A stretch of DNA of 64,000 nucleotides from Paenibacillus sp. Marseille-Q4541 (lineage in GTDB: Bacteria; Bacillota; Bacilli; Paenibacillales; Paenibacillaceae). Of the stretch, positions 25,986 to 34,943 are shown one piece after another (positions within the stretch are counted from its first letter, which is position 1; every line of letters begins with the position of its first letter). The notes beneath the pieces are model-generated. The model ran no database searches. It had not been told where the DNA came from and was given only the letters and a program-made list of their open reading frames with translations. The position numbers and the translations under genes were made by a program. Location of the stretch: positions 372,001 to 436,000 of the forward strand of contig NZ_JAGXCY010000002.1 of assembly GCF_018310695.1 (NCBI RefSeq), written 5' to 3'.

Positions 25986-27257
25986 TTATCCATTAATTAA
26001 ACGCAAGATATCATTATAAGTTACAGCAATCATAAGAATGAACAACATCGCAAAACCAATGAAATGTACCATTCCTTCGCGACCCGGATCAATGGGCTTG
26101 CCACGCAATCCTTCAATCCCCAAAAAGACGAGTCTACTTCCATCAAGTGCCGGGATCGGCAATAAGTTAAAAATCCCAAGATACAGACTAAGGATAGCTG
26201 TCCAATTGGTCAATTGTAATATTCCTTGTTTGGCAATTTGACCAGTCACTTCAAACGTACGAACGGGTCCACCAAGATCATCAATATTAAACTTGGCAAT
26301 TAGCTGTCTAAACCCTTCAAAGATTCCTTGGGTCGTAGTTACCATGTTCTTACCAGCAACGACAAACGACTCACCAAAGCCTACATCTTTACGAGGGAAT
26401 TCACCCGTAATACCAACTTTCCCTCCAACTTGACCTTCCATCGCTCGAGGCGTAATGGTTAGATCAAATACTTGGTCACCACGACGTACTGTCCATTCCA
26501 TCGGCTTATCTTGGGAATCAGCAATGAGTTGAACCATCTTGTTGTAATCCCCGCCAATGGTTTCCCCATTAATCGTTTCGACGATATCACCTTTTTGAAG
26601 GTCCGCTTCCGCTGCAGGCATTCCCTCCGATACAGTACCGATCTTGACATACGTCGGATTCTCTATTGGAGCTCCTGCTGCCATCGCATAAATTGCAAAC
26701 AAGATAAACGCCAGCAAAAAGTTCATAAACGGTCCGGCAAAAATGGCAAGCGCTCTTTGACCGACCGTTTTACTGTTAAACTGACGATCTTTAGGAGCAA
26801 TCTGTGTTTCTTGATTTCTAGCAATGAGCATCGCTGCAGGATGAACAGGAAATTGTTGCTGTTCTCCATCTACATCTAGTTCAACCATCAACCGTCTTTC
26901 GAGGTCAATGGAAACAACTTCTCCACGAATTACATTTTTTCGATTATCAAGTTGATCCAGATAAATGTTTTTGACCTGTCCATCGGCTACTTTAACGGCA
27001 ATAGTTTGTCCCGGCTGTATTTCTACAAGTTCAGGATCTTCACCCGCCATGCGCGCATAGCCACCGAATGGCAATAACCTTAGTGTAAAAGTTGTTTCTT
27101 GATGCTTATAAGAAAACAGCTTCGGGCCAAAACCGATGGCAAATTCTCTAACAAGAATGCCAGCTCGTTTGGCAAAATAATAATGGCCCCATTCATGCAC
27201 CGTCACGATGACGAAAAACATGAGCACCGTTAAAATTACAATTTGCAAGGTTTCCAA
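25986..27257 (-). CDS. rseP: Site-2 intramembrane metalloprotease RseP/RasP
   Basis: This membrane-embedded zinc protease cleaves anti-sigma factors and signal-peptide remnants (B. subtilis RasP). The protein has 423 residues. The HExxH site is in VHEWGHYYFAKRAG in the first transmembrane segment, and the third-ligand motif LLPIPALDGSR is near residue 375. A PDZ domain covers about residues 205-275 (ADLQKGDIVETINGE). Four hydrophobic segments are visible. The start is TTG at 27257 with AAGGAGGATGG upstream. It lies between dxr and proS, as in B. subtilis. Confidence 0.95.
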   Translation of the reverse strand: METLQIVILTVLMFFVIVTVHEWGHYYFAKRAGILVREFAIGFGPKLFSYKHQETTFTLRLLPFGGYARMAGEDPELVEIQPGQTIAVKVADGQVKNIYLDQLDNRKNVIRGEVVSIDLERRLMVELDVDGEQQQFPVHPAAMLIARNQETQIAPKDRQFNSKTVGQRALAIFAGPFMNFLLAFILFAIYAMAAGAPIENPTYVKIGTVSEGMPAAEADLQKGDIVETINGETIGGDYNKMVQLIADSQDKPMEWTVRRGDQVFDLTITPRAMEGQVGGKVGITGEFPRKDVGFGESFVVAGKNMVTTTQGIFEGFRQLIAKFNIDDLGGPVRTFEVTGQIAKQGILQLTNWTAILSLYLGIFNLLPIPALDGSRLVFLGIEGLRGKPIDPGREGMVHFIGFAMLFILMIAVTYNDILRLING

Positions 27258-27308
27258 ATTACTTCCATCCTCCTTTTGCTTAAGAAGAGCTAGTCATGTC
27301 CTACTTAC

Positions 27309-27336
27309 ATTATCATTATTCAAAGGTGTGATACAA
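27309..27336 (-). promoter_or_regulatory. Candidate sigma-A promoter of rseP
   Basis: On the minus strand TTGTAT (27336-27331), 16 bases, then GATAAT (27314-27309). It lies in the 135-base gap between dxr and rseP. The -35 box overlaps one arm of a 10-bp inverted repeat. Confidence 0.4.
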
Positions 27337-27369
27337 GAGAATCAAATTACATAGAAGTTATTCTCTTGT
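27333..27369. repeat. 10-bp inverted repeat between dxr and rseP
   Basis: ACAAGAGAAT (27333-27342) and ATTCTCTTGT (27360-27369) are perfect inverted copies separated by 17 bases. No U-tract follows on the minus strand, so it is not a typical terminator. One arm overlaps the -35 of the candidate rseP promoter, so it could be an operator. Confidence 0.45.
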
Positions 27370-27392
27370 TGCAAGCAGGAGGAAACCTTGTT

Positions 27393-28532
27393 TTATAAAT
27401 AGGTTGCCATATCTCTCACTTGCTGATCAACCTGTTCAATTTGTTCGAGATCAGGTTCTTGAATACTATGATGGGATTCCACAACTCGAGCAATGATCTC
27501 CTCAATCTTCAAGAACGAAATCTCTCCTTTTAGAAAACGAGCCACCGCTACTTCATTGGCTGCATTAAAAGCCGTTGTTGCTGTTCCTCCTATTTTACCA
27601 CATTCATAAGCGAGCTTTAAGCAAGGGAATCGCTTCATGTCCATTTCTTTAAAATGAAGAGATCCGATTTCTGAAAGTGATAAAGATGGGGCATCAAAAG
27701 CTAATCGCTGAGGATAAGTCAGCGCATATTGAATCGGAACACGCATGTCCGGGTTCCCCATTTGTGCAATCATACTCGTATCTTGAAACTCCACAAAGGA
27801 ATGTATAATACTTTCAGGATGAAGAAGAACATTGATCTTCTCATAAGGAAGATTAAATAACCATCTTGCCTCTATTACCTCTAGTCCCTTGTTAACCATT
27901 GTTGCAGAGTCAATTGTAATTTTAGAACCCATTGACCAATTAGGGTGTTTCAAAGCATCTTCAACTGTTACATTCTGAAGTTGTTCTCTGCTCAGATCTC
28001 GGAAAGAACCACCCGATGCTGTCAGCGTAATCTGTTTCACTTCTCGAAGTTGTTCACCATTCAAGCACTGGAAAATAGCCGAATGTTCACTGTCTACGGG
28101 AATAATCTGTACCTGTTTCTCCTGCGCTAGCGCAGTAACCAGATGACCTGCTGTTACTAGTGTTTCCTTGTTGGCAAGCCCGATCTGTTTCCCTTCCCTA
28201 ATGGCAGCCAAGGTAGATGATAGACCCACACTTCCCATTACCGCTGTAATGACCGTATCTGCATCAGTACCCGCAGCCACCTCAATGAGCCCTTCGTTAC
28301 CATAGTACACCTGAGTACCATCCGGTACATTTAGGCGAACATGATCCACGTCTTCTTTGCGACCAACAGACACTTTACGAGGATGAAATTGATTGGCTTG
28401 CTGGATAAGAAGTTCCACATTGGAACCTGCTGAGAGTCCTTCCACTTGAAACTCTTCAGGATGCATTCTAACAACGTCCAGCGTTTGCGTTCCAATGGAT
28501 CCTGTTGAACCTAAAATCGATATTTTCTTCAC
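27393..28532 (-). CDS. dxr: 1-deoxy-D-xylulose-5-phosphate reductoisomerase
   Basis: This is the second enzyme of the MEP isoprenoid pathway; it makes MEP from DXP with NADPH. The GTG at 28532 (VKKISILGSTGSIGTQTLDVV) gives 379 residues, the usual size, with AGAGGTG 6 bases upstream. A longer frame to 28625 would overlap the end of cdsA. The NADPH-binding GSTGSIG at the start and the metal/substrate segments PVDSEHSAIFQCL, TASGGSF, HPNWSMGSKITIDSATM and the NKGLEVIEA loop are all present. It lies next to uppS and cdsA, which consume isoprenoid or lipid precursors. Confidence 0.96.
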   Translation of the reverse strand: MKKISILGSTGSIGTQTLDVVRMHPEEFQVEGLSAGSNVELLIQQANQFHPRKVSVGRKEDVDHVRLNVPDGTQVYYGNEGLIEVAAGTDADTVITAVMGSVGLSSTLAAIREGKQIGLANKETLVTAGHLVTALAQEKQVQIIPVDSEHSAIFQCLNGEQLREVKQITLTASGGSFRDLSREQLQNVTVEDALKHPNWSMGSKITIDSATMVNKGLEVIEARWLFNLPYEKINVLLHPESIIHSFVEFQDTSMIAQMGNPDMRVPIQYALTYPQRLAFDAPSLSLSEIGSLHFKEMDMKRFPCLKLAYECGKIGGTATTAFNAANEVAVARFLKGEISFLKIEEIIARVVESHHSIQEPDLEQIEQVDQQVRDMATYL

Positions 28533-28573
28533 AAAAGACACCTCTTGTAATGACTTATAAGCGTTTGATTTCC

Positions 28574-29368
28574 TTAGTAAGGAATGAGCATGAGAATATG
28601 TACGAATGGAAACACAAAGATCCAACTATCACAGCGGTCCAAAATACCACCATGACCTGGGAGCAGATTCCCTGAATCTTTAATTCCATATACACGTTTA
28701 TAAGCTGATTGTGTTAAATCCCCCAGTTGTCCAATAACAGAGGCAGACAAACCGATGAGTATAGCTCTTCCGTAACTAAGCAGGCCTCCAGAGAATCCAG
28801 CAAAGATTAGTGCGATAATAATCGCAATAGCAATACCACCAACTGCTCCTTCTATGGTCTTGTTGGGACTAATCATAGGCCAAAGTTTATTTTTACCCAT
28901 TGATTTCCCTACAAAATAGGCTCCAGCGTCACTTCCCCATATACTTGCCAAGAGAAGAAATGTCCAGAACAAGCCTCCGGGTATTTGACGTGTAAATGCA
29001 ATATAATAAAAACCGATCCCAACATATACGACACCAATAAACATTAAAGCCGCAGTTTGAACGGTTAGCTTGTTTTTTGTCGTTACGGTAGCTATAAGCA
29101 ATAGCAGCATAATAAGCCACACGATCTGATTTAATGTCAAAGTTAACCCTAGCTCTGCAAGCAACTTAGGAAAAATGAGGATCAGAACACCAATATACCC
29201 AATTAATGCTGTACCAGAAAAAGCAGAAACACCAATCATTCGCATGAACTCGTATAACCCGATTAATGCCATTAAGAGAATGAGCAGGCTATACCAGGCT
29301 CCGCCCAGCATTGTGAACCCCAAAAATAAAGCGCCGGCAACAATTCCAGTTATTACTCGCTGTTTCAA
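28574..29368 (-). CDS. cdsA: Phosphatidate cytidylyltransferase (CDP-diglyceride synthase)
   Basis: This integral membrane enzyme activates phosphatidic acid with CTP, the branch point of phospholipid synthesis. The protein has 264 residues with about seven or eight hydrophobic segments starting at residue 6. The CDS signature is clear near the C-terminus: AYKRVYGIKDSGNLLPGHGGILDRCDS, with the two essential aspartates. The start is TTG at 29368 with GGAGGATGG upstream. It lies 16 bases after uppS and 41 before dxr. Confidence 0.95.
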   Translation of the reverse strand: MKQRVITGIVAGALFLGFTMLGGAWYSLLILLMALIGLYEFMRMIGVSAFSGTALIGYIGVLILIFPKLLAELGLTLTLNQIVWLIMLLLLIATVTTKNKLTVQTAALMFIGVVYVGIGFYYIAFTRQIPGGLFWTFLLLASIWGSDAGAYFVGKSMGKNKLWPMISPNKTIEGAVGGIAIAIIIALIFAGFSGGLLSYGRAILIGLSASVIGQLGDLTQSAYKRVYGIKDSGNLLPGHGGILDRCDSWIFVFPFVHILMLIPY

Positions 29369-29384
29369 CTTGGTCCATCCTCCA

Positions 29385-30149
29385 TTACTTCAGACCGCCA
29401 TACCGTCTCGTTCTGCGTTGGTATTCGGCTACTGCTTCGAATAAATGTTCTCTATTAAAATCAGGCCAGTAAATATCCGTAAACCACATTTCACTGTAGG
29501 CAAGTTGCCACAACATAAAATTACTCAGTCTAAGTTCTCCACTAGTTCGAATTAGTAAGTCCGGATCAGGCAAATCATTAGTTAACAAGTGTTCCCCGAT
29601 CAGATCTGATGTAATCTCACTTGATTGCAATTCACCGAGTTCAATCTTATGAGCAATAGATTTCATTGCATCTGTGATTTCACTTCTACTGCCATAGTTC
29701 AATGCAAAGTTAAGGATTAGACCCGTGTTATCTTTTGTTTTGCGAATTGCTTCTCTTAGTGCTTTCACCGTATGATCAGGTAAATTTTCTTCGTAACCCA
29801 TCATTCGAACACATACATTTTTTTCAATTAATTCATCTAATTCCTGAGCAAGAAAATCAACGGGCAAACGCATTAAAAAATCAACTTCATCTTTCGGTCT
29901 CGTCCAGTTCTCTGTCGAGAAGGCATACATTGTCAGATATTTAATTCCTAAGTCATCTGCAGCAATCGTAGCCCGTTTAAGAGCTTTCATACCACTTTGA
30001 TGTCCAACGATGCGAGGCATACCTTGCTGTTTGGCCCATCTCCCATTGCCATCCATAATAATAGCCACGTGTTGCGGAATATTAGCTTTTGACAATTCAG
30101 GCGTCTCTTTGCCGTTCTTATTCCACCACGACCGAGCGCGTTTCATCAT
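29385..30149 (-). CDS. uppS: Isoprenyl (undecaprenyl diphosphate) synthase
   Basis: This cis-prenyltransferase makes the C55 lipid carrier for peptidoglycan and teichoic acids. The protein has 254 residues. The catalytic IIMDGNGRWAKQQG motif is at about residues 31-44, then GHQSGMKAL, AFSTENWTRP and the C-terminal PDPDLLIRTSGELRLSNFMLWQLAYSE signature. GGAGG precedes the ATG. The gene follows frr after a terminator-like hairpin and starts the uppS-cdsA-dxr-rseP-proS-polC row. Confidence 0.96.
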   Translation of the reverse strand: MMKRARSWWNKNGKETPELSKANIPQHVAIIMDGNGRWAKQQGMPRIVGHQSGMKALKRATIAADDLGIKYLTMYAFSTENWTRPKDEVDFLMRLPVDFLAQELDELIEKNVCVRMMGYEENLPDHTVKALREAIRKTKDNTGLILNFALNYGSRSEITDAMKSIAHKIELGELQSSEITSDLIGEHLLTNDLPDPDLLIRTSGELRLSNFMLWQLAYSEMWFTDIYWPDFNREHLFEAVAEYQRRTRRYGGLK

Positions 30150-30192
30150 TCGACTTCCTCCAAAATCCCATGAAGTTTCTTTTCATTGCTGT

Positions 30193-30224
30193 GAAAAGAG
30201 CAAACCCCACCGAAGGCGGAGGGG
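30193..30224 (-). terminator. Terminator-like hairpin after frr
   Basis: On the minus strand CCCC-T-CCG pairs with CGG-T-GGGG around CCTT (30224-30205), followed by TTTGCTCTTTT. The stem is GC-rich and the U-tract is moderate. It lies 16 bases after the frr stop and before uppS, so it probably lowers transcription into uppS. Confidence 0.65.
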
Positions 30225-30240
30225 CCGTAAGCTTATTATA

Positions 30241-30794
30241 TTATACTTCCATGATCTCTTTTTCTTTGGCAGCCAGTACTTTATCCACTTCAGCAACGTA
30301 TTTATCTGTAGACTTCTGGATATCTTCCTGATGTCTGCGTGATTCATCTTCAGAAATATCGGATTTTTCCAATTTCTTAATGTCATCATTTGCATCACGA
30401 CGGATATTACGAACAGCCACTTTTGCTTCTTCGCCAAATTTCTTGGTGAATTTCACAAGTTCTACCCTGCGCTCTTCTGTAAGTGCCGGAATGCTCAGAC
30501 GGATCATAGCACCATCATTTTGTGGTGTAAGACCGAGGTCCGATTTCATAATTGCACGTTCGATCTCAGCCAAGGAAGTTTTGTCCCATGGTTGAATCAT
30601 CAGTGTACGAGAATCCGGAGTGTTGATGTTAGCAAGTTGGTTAATTGGTGTTGGTGCACCGTAATATTCAACTTGGATGCGATCGAGCAAAGAAGGTGTT
30701 GCGCGTCCAGCACGAAGCGTTGACAAGTCACGTTTGAGTGCAAGGATCGCTTTTTCCATACGTTCTTCTGCATTCTTTTTGATTGATTGTGGCA

Positions 30795-30795
<1 letters not shown>
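30241..30795 (-). CDS. frr: Ribosome recycling factor
   Basis: It splits post-termination ribosomes together with EF-G. The protein has 184 residues (family about 185). The three-helix-bundle signature is recognisable from [21 protein letters not shown] near residue 20, [14 protein letters not shown] near 65, [22 protein letters not shown] near 95-120 and the basic [16 protein letters not shown] helix. Its ATG overlaps the pyrH stop by one base (TAATG), so it is coupled to pyrH. Confidence 0.97.
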
Positions 30796-31586
<791 letters not shown>

Positions 31587-31591
31587 TTAGT

Positions 31592-31620
31592 TAAAAAGAA
31601 AGGAACACGGATTGTGTTCC
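31592..31620 (-). terminator. Rho-independent terminator between tsf and pyrH
   Basis: On the minus strand GGAACAC pairs with GTGTTCC around AATCC (31620-31602), followed by TTTCTTTTT. It lies about 155 bases after the tsf stop. The remainder of this 253-base gap holds no other feature I can support; pyrH expression must come from read-through or an unrecognised promoter here. Confidence 0.8.
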
Positions 31621-31776
31621 ACTCTTAGTTAAAGAAAACTTTCTGAGCCGAATCTCGGACAATCCAGTTGTTCTTTCAATATAAAGGTGTCTGTGTAATC
31701 TCTTAGATGTAAGTTCTTGCCTATATCTTCAAGAGTAACATGGGCCCGTCTTTTGATTCGTTCATTTTTTCTTTAA

Positions 31777-32424
31777 TTATTTCACTTGGGACATAACTTC
31801 TTCAACGAAGTTATCTTGTTTTTTCTCAAGACCTTCACCAAGCTCGTAACGAGTAAAGCGACGGATTGAGATGTTTTCACCAATTGTGCTGATTTTTTCG
31901 TTCAGCAATTGTTGAATTGTTTTGTCCGGATCTTTTACGAAAGATTGCTCAAGCAAGCAGAATTCTTCGTAGTATTTACCGATACGGCCTTCAACCATTT
32001 TTTCAACGATTTTTTCTGGTTTACCTTCGTTCAGAGCTTGAGCTTTCAAAATTTCTTTTTCTTTCTCGAGCTCTTCTTGAGGAACTTCTTCACGGCTCAC
32101 GTAACGTGGGCTAGAAGCAGCGATTTGCATAGCGATGTCGCGAGCAAATTCCTTGAATTGATCTGTCATAGCAACGAAGTCAGTCTCACAGTTAACTTCA
32201 ACAAGAACACCAATACGTCCACCAGCGTGGATGTAAGATTGAACTACGCCTTCTGTTGCTGCGCGGCCAGCTTTGTTCGCTGCTGCGGACAAACCTTTTT
32301 CACGAAGAATTTCGATTGCTTTATTTACGTCATTATTCGCTTCTTCCAGTGCTTTTTTGCAATCTAGCATACCTGCACCAGTTTTTTCGCGAAGTTCTTT
32401 TACCAATTTTGCATCTACTGCCAT
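31777..32424 (-). CDS. tsf: Translation elongation factor Ts
   Basis: This is the guanine nucleotide exchange factor for EF-Tu. The ATG at 32424 ([26 protein letters not shown]) gives 215 residues with GGAGGG upstream. It is the short, one-core-subdomain type compared with about 290 residues in B. subtilis, and is like those of many other Firmicutes and thermophiles. The EF-Ts signatures [16 protein letters not shown] and [10 protein letters not shown] are present. The reading frame is unbroken from the N-terminal TDPF-like helix to the C-terminal helix. It lies 120 bases after rpsB with an attenuator-like structure in between. Confidence 0.95.
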   Translation of the reverse strand: MAVDAKLVKELREKTGAGMLDCKKALEEANNDVNKAIEILREKGLSAAANKAGRAATEGVVQSYIHAGGRIGVLVEVNCETDFVAMTDQFKEFARDIAMQIAASSPRYVSREEVPQEELEKEKEILKAQALNEGKPEKIVEKMVEGRIGKYYEEFCLLEQSFVKDPDKTIQQLLNEKISTIGENISIRRFTRYELGEGLEKKQDNFVEEVMSQVK

Positions 32425-32463
32425 TGTTAATTCCCTCCAGAGGATAATTTTGCGTATGACCCT

Positions 32464-32508
32464 AAAAAAAGGGCAGTGAGAGGTTATCCACCTACCAACC
32501 ACCCTTTT
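32464..32508 (-). terminator. Attenuator-like hairpin between rpsB and tsf
   Basis: On the minus strand AAAAGGG (32508-32502) pairs with CCCTTTT (32473-32467) with an inner GGTT/AACC pairing, and the 3' arm merges into a run of seven T residues. It lies between two genes that must be co-transcribed, so partial termination would set the rpsB:tsf ratio. Confidence 0.6.
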
Positions 32509-32544
32509 CATTTAATTCATATACGTAAGGCCTTTAAAGCAATC

Positions 32545-33243
32545 TTAAGCGGAAGTTTCTTCGCCTTGATGTGCTTCAATAACAGCATCAGCCATTTTAC
32601 CAGTAAGCAATTTAACCGCGCGAATCGCGTCATCGTTACCAGGAATAACATAATCGATTTCGTCCGGATCGCAGTTTGTATCAACGATACCTACGATTGG
32701 GATACCCAATTTACGAGCTTCTGCTACTGCAATACGCTCTTTACGAGGGTCGATTACGAACAGGGCACTTGGAAGACCCTTCATGTTCTTGATACCGCCG
32801 AGGAATTTCTCGAGACGATCTTTCTCTTTACGGAGAATGATAACTTCTTTTTTAGGAAGAACAGCGAAAGTGCCATCCTCTTCCCAAGCTTCCAACTTTT
32901 TCAAACGATCGATACGTTTTTGGATAGTTTGGAAGTTAGTAAGAGTTCCACCCAGCCAACGTTGGTTAATGTAGAATTGACCAGCGCGCTCAGCTTCTTC
33001 TTTTACGGAATCTTGTGCTTGTTTTTTAGTACCTACGAAAAGAACTGTACCGTTCTCTCCTGCAATACTTTTAACGAAGTTGTAAGCTTCCTCAACTTTT
33101 TTCACTGTCTTTTGCAAGTCAATGATGTAAATACCGTTTCTTTCAGTGAAGATATAACGATCCATCTTTGGATTCCAACGACGAGTCTGATGACCGAAGT
33201 GAACCCCAGCTTCGAGAAGCTGTTTCATGGAGATAACTGCCAT
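32545..33243 (-). CDS. rpsB: 30S ribosomal protein S2
   Basis: This is a late-assembling small-subunit protein. The ATG at 33243 ([27 protein letters not shown]) gives 232 residues, close to the 246 of B. subtilis, with AGGAGG 9 bases upstream. An open frame to 33399 lies over the promoter and leader and is not protein. The signatures [41 protein letters not shown] and [24 protein letters not shown] are all present. It follows the fla/che operon but has its own promoter. Confidence 0.98.
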   Translation of the reverse strand: MAVISMKQLLEAGVHFGHQTRRWNPKMDRYIFTERNGIYIIDLQKTVKKVEEAYNFVKSIAGENGTVLFVGTKKQAQDSVKEEAERAGQFYINQRWLGGTLTNFQTIQKRIDRLKKLEAWEEDGTFAVLPKKEVIILRKEKDRLEKFLGGIKNMKGLPSALFVIDPRKERIAVAEARKLGIPIVGIVDTNCDPDEIDYVIPGNDDAIRAVKLLTGKMADAVIEAHQGEETSA

Positions 33244-33367
33244 CTCCACACACCTCCTAATATTTTGGTTTTTGTGTCCTCCGCTAGCATCATTTCCCGA
33301 CAAGACTTCCCTTAAAGAAAGCACCCTCGACAGAATTAGCATAGCGTGTGTTTTAACACCGAAAATT

Positions 33368-33396
33368 AATATATCATAATTGAACCCTAGATGCAA
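33368..33396 (-). promoter_or_regulatory. Sigma-A promoter of rpsB
   Basis: On the minus strand TTGCAT (33396-33391), 17 bases, then TATATT (33373-33368). It would start transcription near 33361 and give a leader of about 118 nucleotides before the rpsB ATG. Such long leaders in ribosomal protein genes often carry an autoregulatory fold; I could not define one here. Confidence 0.75.
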
Positions 33397-33441
33397 CAAT
33401 GTTTAGAATGAATTCACTAGTATCTACGATAGACAGGTATA

Positions 33442-34017
33442 TTAATGCGGAGATGTTATTTTTTGGATAACGGAACTAACAGATTCATTTTGTACAAATT
33501 CATATGTACCCGTTTGGATCTTCGTATTCACCTTTTGACGATTTGCTTCTTTTGTGAAAGCATCTCGATCTTGGATTACATGCAAAGAAGTCAGATGATC
33601 CGCAACATCGTTAAGCGTCGCACCTGGGATGACCCGATATCTAACGACTGTATCAGCCTCATCAGGTTTAGACGTTTTTTTAGTAGTTGGTTGCTTTGGC
33701 TCTACAGGCTCTTCATTCTTAGGAGTGGCTGGCTTCTTCGGGGAAGCCGAAACTTCATCTGTTTTAGATCCTTCTTTTTGTGAGCCATCCGGTTCCATCT
33801 TCAAACTTGTCCATTCTTCTTCAGTCATAACCTCTTGATTCGCATCGTATACCTTCAAATTTAATGTTTCTGCCTGCGCCTCTAGCTCTGAACGAGATAA
33901 CGCCTTATCTCCACCTGAACTTACAGCGCCTTGTCCTATTAGGGCAAGTTGTAGAATTAGTGTTCCAACTATTATTCCAATACCAAGGCCCATAAGAAAG
34001 GAACGATTTTTTATCAT
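33442..34017 (-). CDS. Membrane-anchored protein with MltG/YceG-like C-terminal module
   Basis: The protein has 191 residues with an N-terminal transmembrane segment (SFLMGLGIGIIVGTLILQLALIG, about residues 6-28). A charged, Lys/Pro/Thr-rich spacer (about 65-120) follows, then a C-terminal domain (about 122-190) reading VVRYRVIPGATLNDVADHL and IQTGTYEFVQNESVSSVIQKI. That pattern resembles the LysM-like N-terminal domain of the endolytic transglycosylase MltG/YceG, without its catalytic part. It probably sits outside the membrane and may contact peptidoglycan. It overlaps the preceding gene by four bases at the end of the fla/che operon, immediately before the rpsB promoter; no terminator is evident. 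The function is unknown. Confidence 0.8.
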   Translation of the reverse strand: MIKNRSFLMGLGIGIIVGTLILQLALIGQGAVSSGGDKALSRSELEAQAETLNLKVYDANQEVMTEEEWTSLKMEPDGSQKEGSKTDEVSASPKKPATPKNEEPVEPKQPTTKKTSKPDEADTVVRYRVIPGATLNDVADHLTSLHVIQDRDAFTKEANRQKVNTKIQTGTYEFVQNESVSSVIQKITSPH

Positions 34018-34547
34018 AAGATGTTCTCCCGCTCTCCAAGCTGTAGAATCAGCTGCACTTCCCCCTTAGGCATAGCAAGCTTTCTCGCAATAAAATCAGT
34101 TGATTTCCCTTGTGACTCCAGTCGAAAAATCTCGGCAAAACGAGTATGAATAGAATGCTGTTCATTTAAAGTGACACTTTCATCTACTACATGATTTGTC
34201 TCTTCTTCTTTTAAGCTTTCATTTAAATCTAATCTTGAATCTAAATCCGGGTTTTCTGCTGCCTTATGCATAGAAGATACTTGGTCCTCAAGGCTTTGAA
34301 GTTGTATTTTCAAATCTTGAATTTCTTTTTCTCTTAGGTTGTTCATATGTGAAGAGTCCTGCTTCCACTTCTGGATACTCTCTATGACCTTCTCATTCTC
34401 CAGCTCAATCTCAGCCAGATACTGTTCTAAAGCCGTTTCTACTTCTTTTACTAACGTTTGCCCTGATTCAGGTTTCGATTTCGGCATAAACCAGGCAAAC
34501 AGTATAACACAAACACCCAATACGACGAGGGTACTCCATGGTTGCAT
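34014..34547 (-). CDS. Membrane-anchored coiled-coil protein (DUF6115/SwrB-like position)
   Basis: The protein has 177 residues with a transmembrane segment at residues 4-21 (WSTLVVLGVCVILFAWFMP) and a long heptad-rich region at about 30-95 (VKEVETALEQYLAEIELENEK). The C-terminal helix-turn-helix-like stretch RFAEIFRLESQGKSTDFIARKLAMPKGEVQLIL, with its GEVQLIL ending, is characteristic of the DUF6115 group. B. subtilis has swrB, a motility regulator with a similar membrane-anchor plus coil design, between sigD and rpsB. Equivalence is suggested by position only. The end overlaps the next gene by four bases (ATGA). Confidence 0.75.
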   Translation of the reverse strand: MQPWSTLVVLGVCVILFAWFMPKSKPESGQTLVKEVETALEQYLAEIELENEKVIESIQKWKQDSSHMNNLREKEIQDLKIQLQSLEDQVSSMHKAAENPDLDSRLDLNESLKEEETNHVVDESVTLNEQHSIHTRFAEIFRLESQGKSTDFIARKLAMPKGEVQLILQLGERENIL

Positions 34548-34578
34548 GAGATTATTCTCCTATTCATGTATTGCCTAC

Positions 34579-34899
34579 TTATAAAGTGTAGTCAATGTGT
34601 TTTCCTTTAAAAGGGTGCTCAGCAGGAGTAACATTTAAGGCCTCCACTGCTTTCTCCTCATTCCTATTTGGATTCCTTCCATCAGCGGCTCCAGAAGAAC
34701 CAGAATGATCTCTAATCCCAGCCTGTTCTGATTCGGATGTCTTCGGACTTTGTTTACTTTCCCTTTTGGCCTTTTTATTCTCGCTTGATGCAAGAAGTAA
34801 CTGTTCCGATGATCTTCTATGGTCGTATTCGCTTTGATATCGTCCTGCCTCGCTGGTACGAGGTACAGCAATCTGAAGTTCTACGGCTTTTAAACTCAT
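34579..34899 (-). CDS. Small charged protein of unknown function in the fla/che operon
   Basis: I do not recognise a domain. The ATG at 34899 gives 106 residues with AGGAG 11 bases upstream. The N-terminus MSLKAVELQIAVPRTSEAGR looks ordered and could be a short binding motif. The remainder is hydrophilic and probably disordered, rich in Glu, Ser, Lys and Asn. There is no signal peptide or membrane segment. It lies 44 bases after the FapA-like gene and 31 before the coiled-coil membrane gene. Codon choice and the ribosome binding site look like its neighbours, so I take it as a real gene. Confidence 0.7.
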   Translation of the reverse strand: MSLKAVELQIAVPRTSEAGRYQSEYDHRRSSEQLLLASSENKKAKRESKQSPKTSESEQAGIRDHSGSSGAADGRNPNRNEEKAVEALNVTPAEHPFKGKHIDYTL

Positions 34900-34943
34900 C
34901 TCTTTCGTCACTCCTTATCTCTGCTAACAAAAATAAAATACGC

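Noticed and set aside
33244..33399. N-terminally extended S2 protein starting at 33399
   Set aside because: The extension would lie across the rpsB promoter and leader and is unlike any S2; [13 protein letters not shown] at 33243 is the standard start with AGGAGG.
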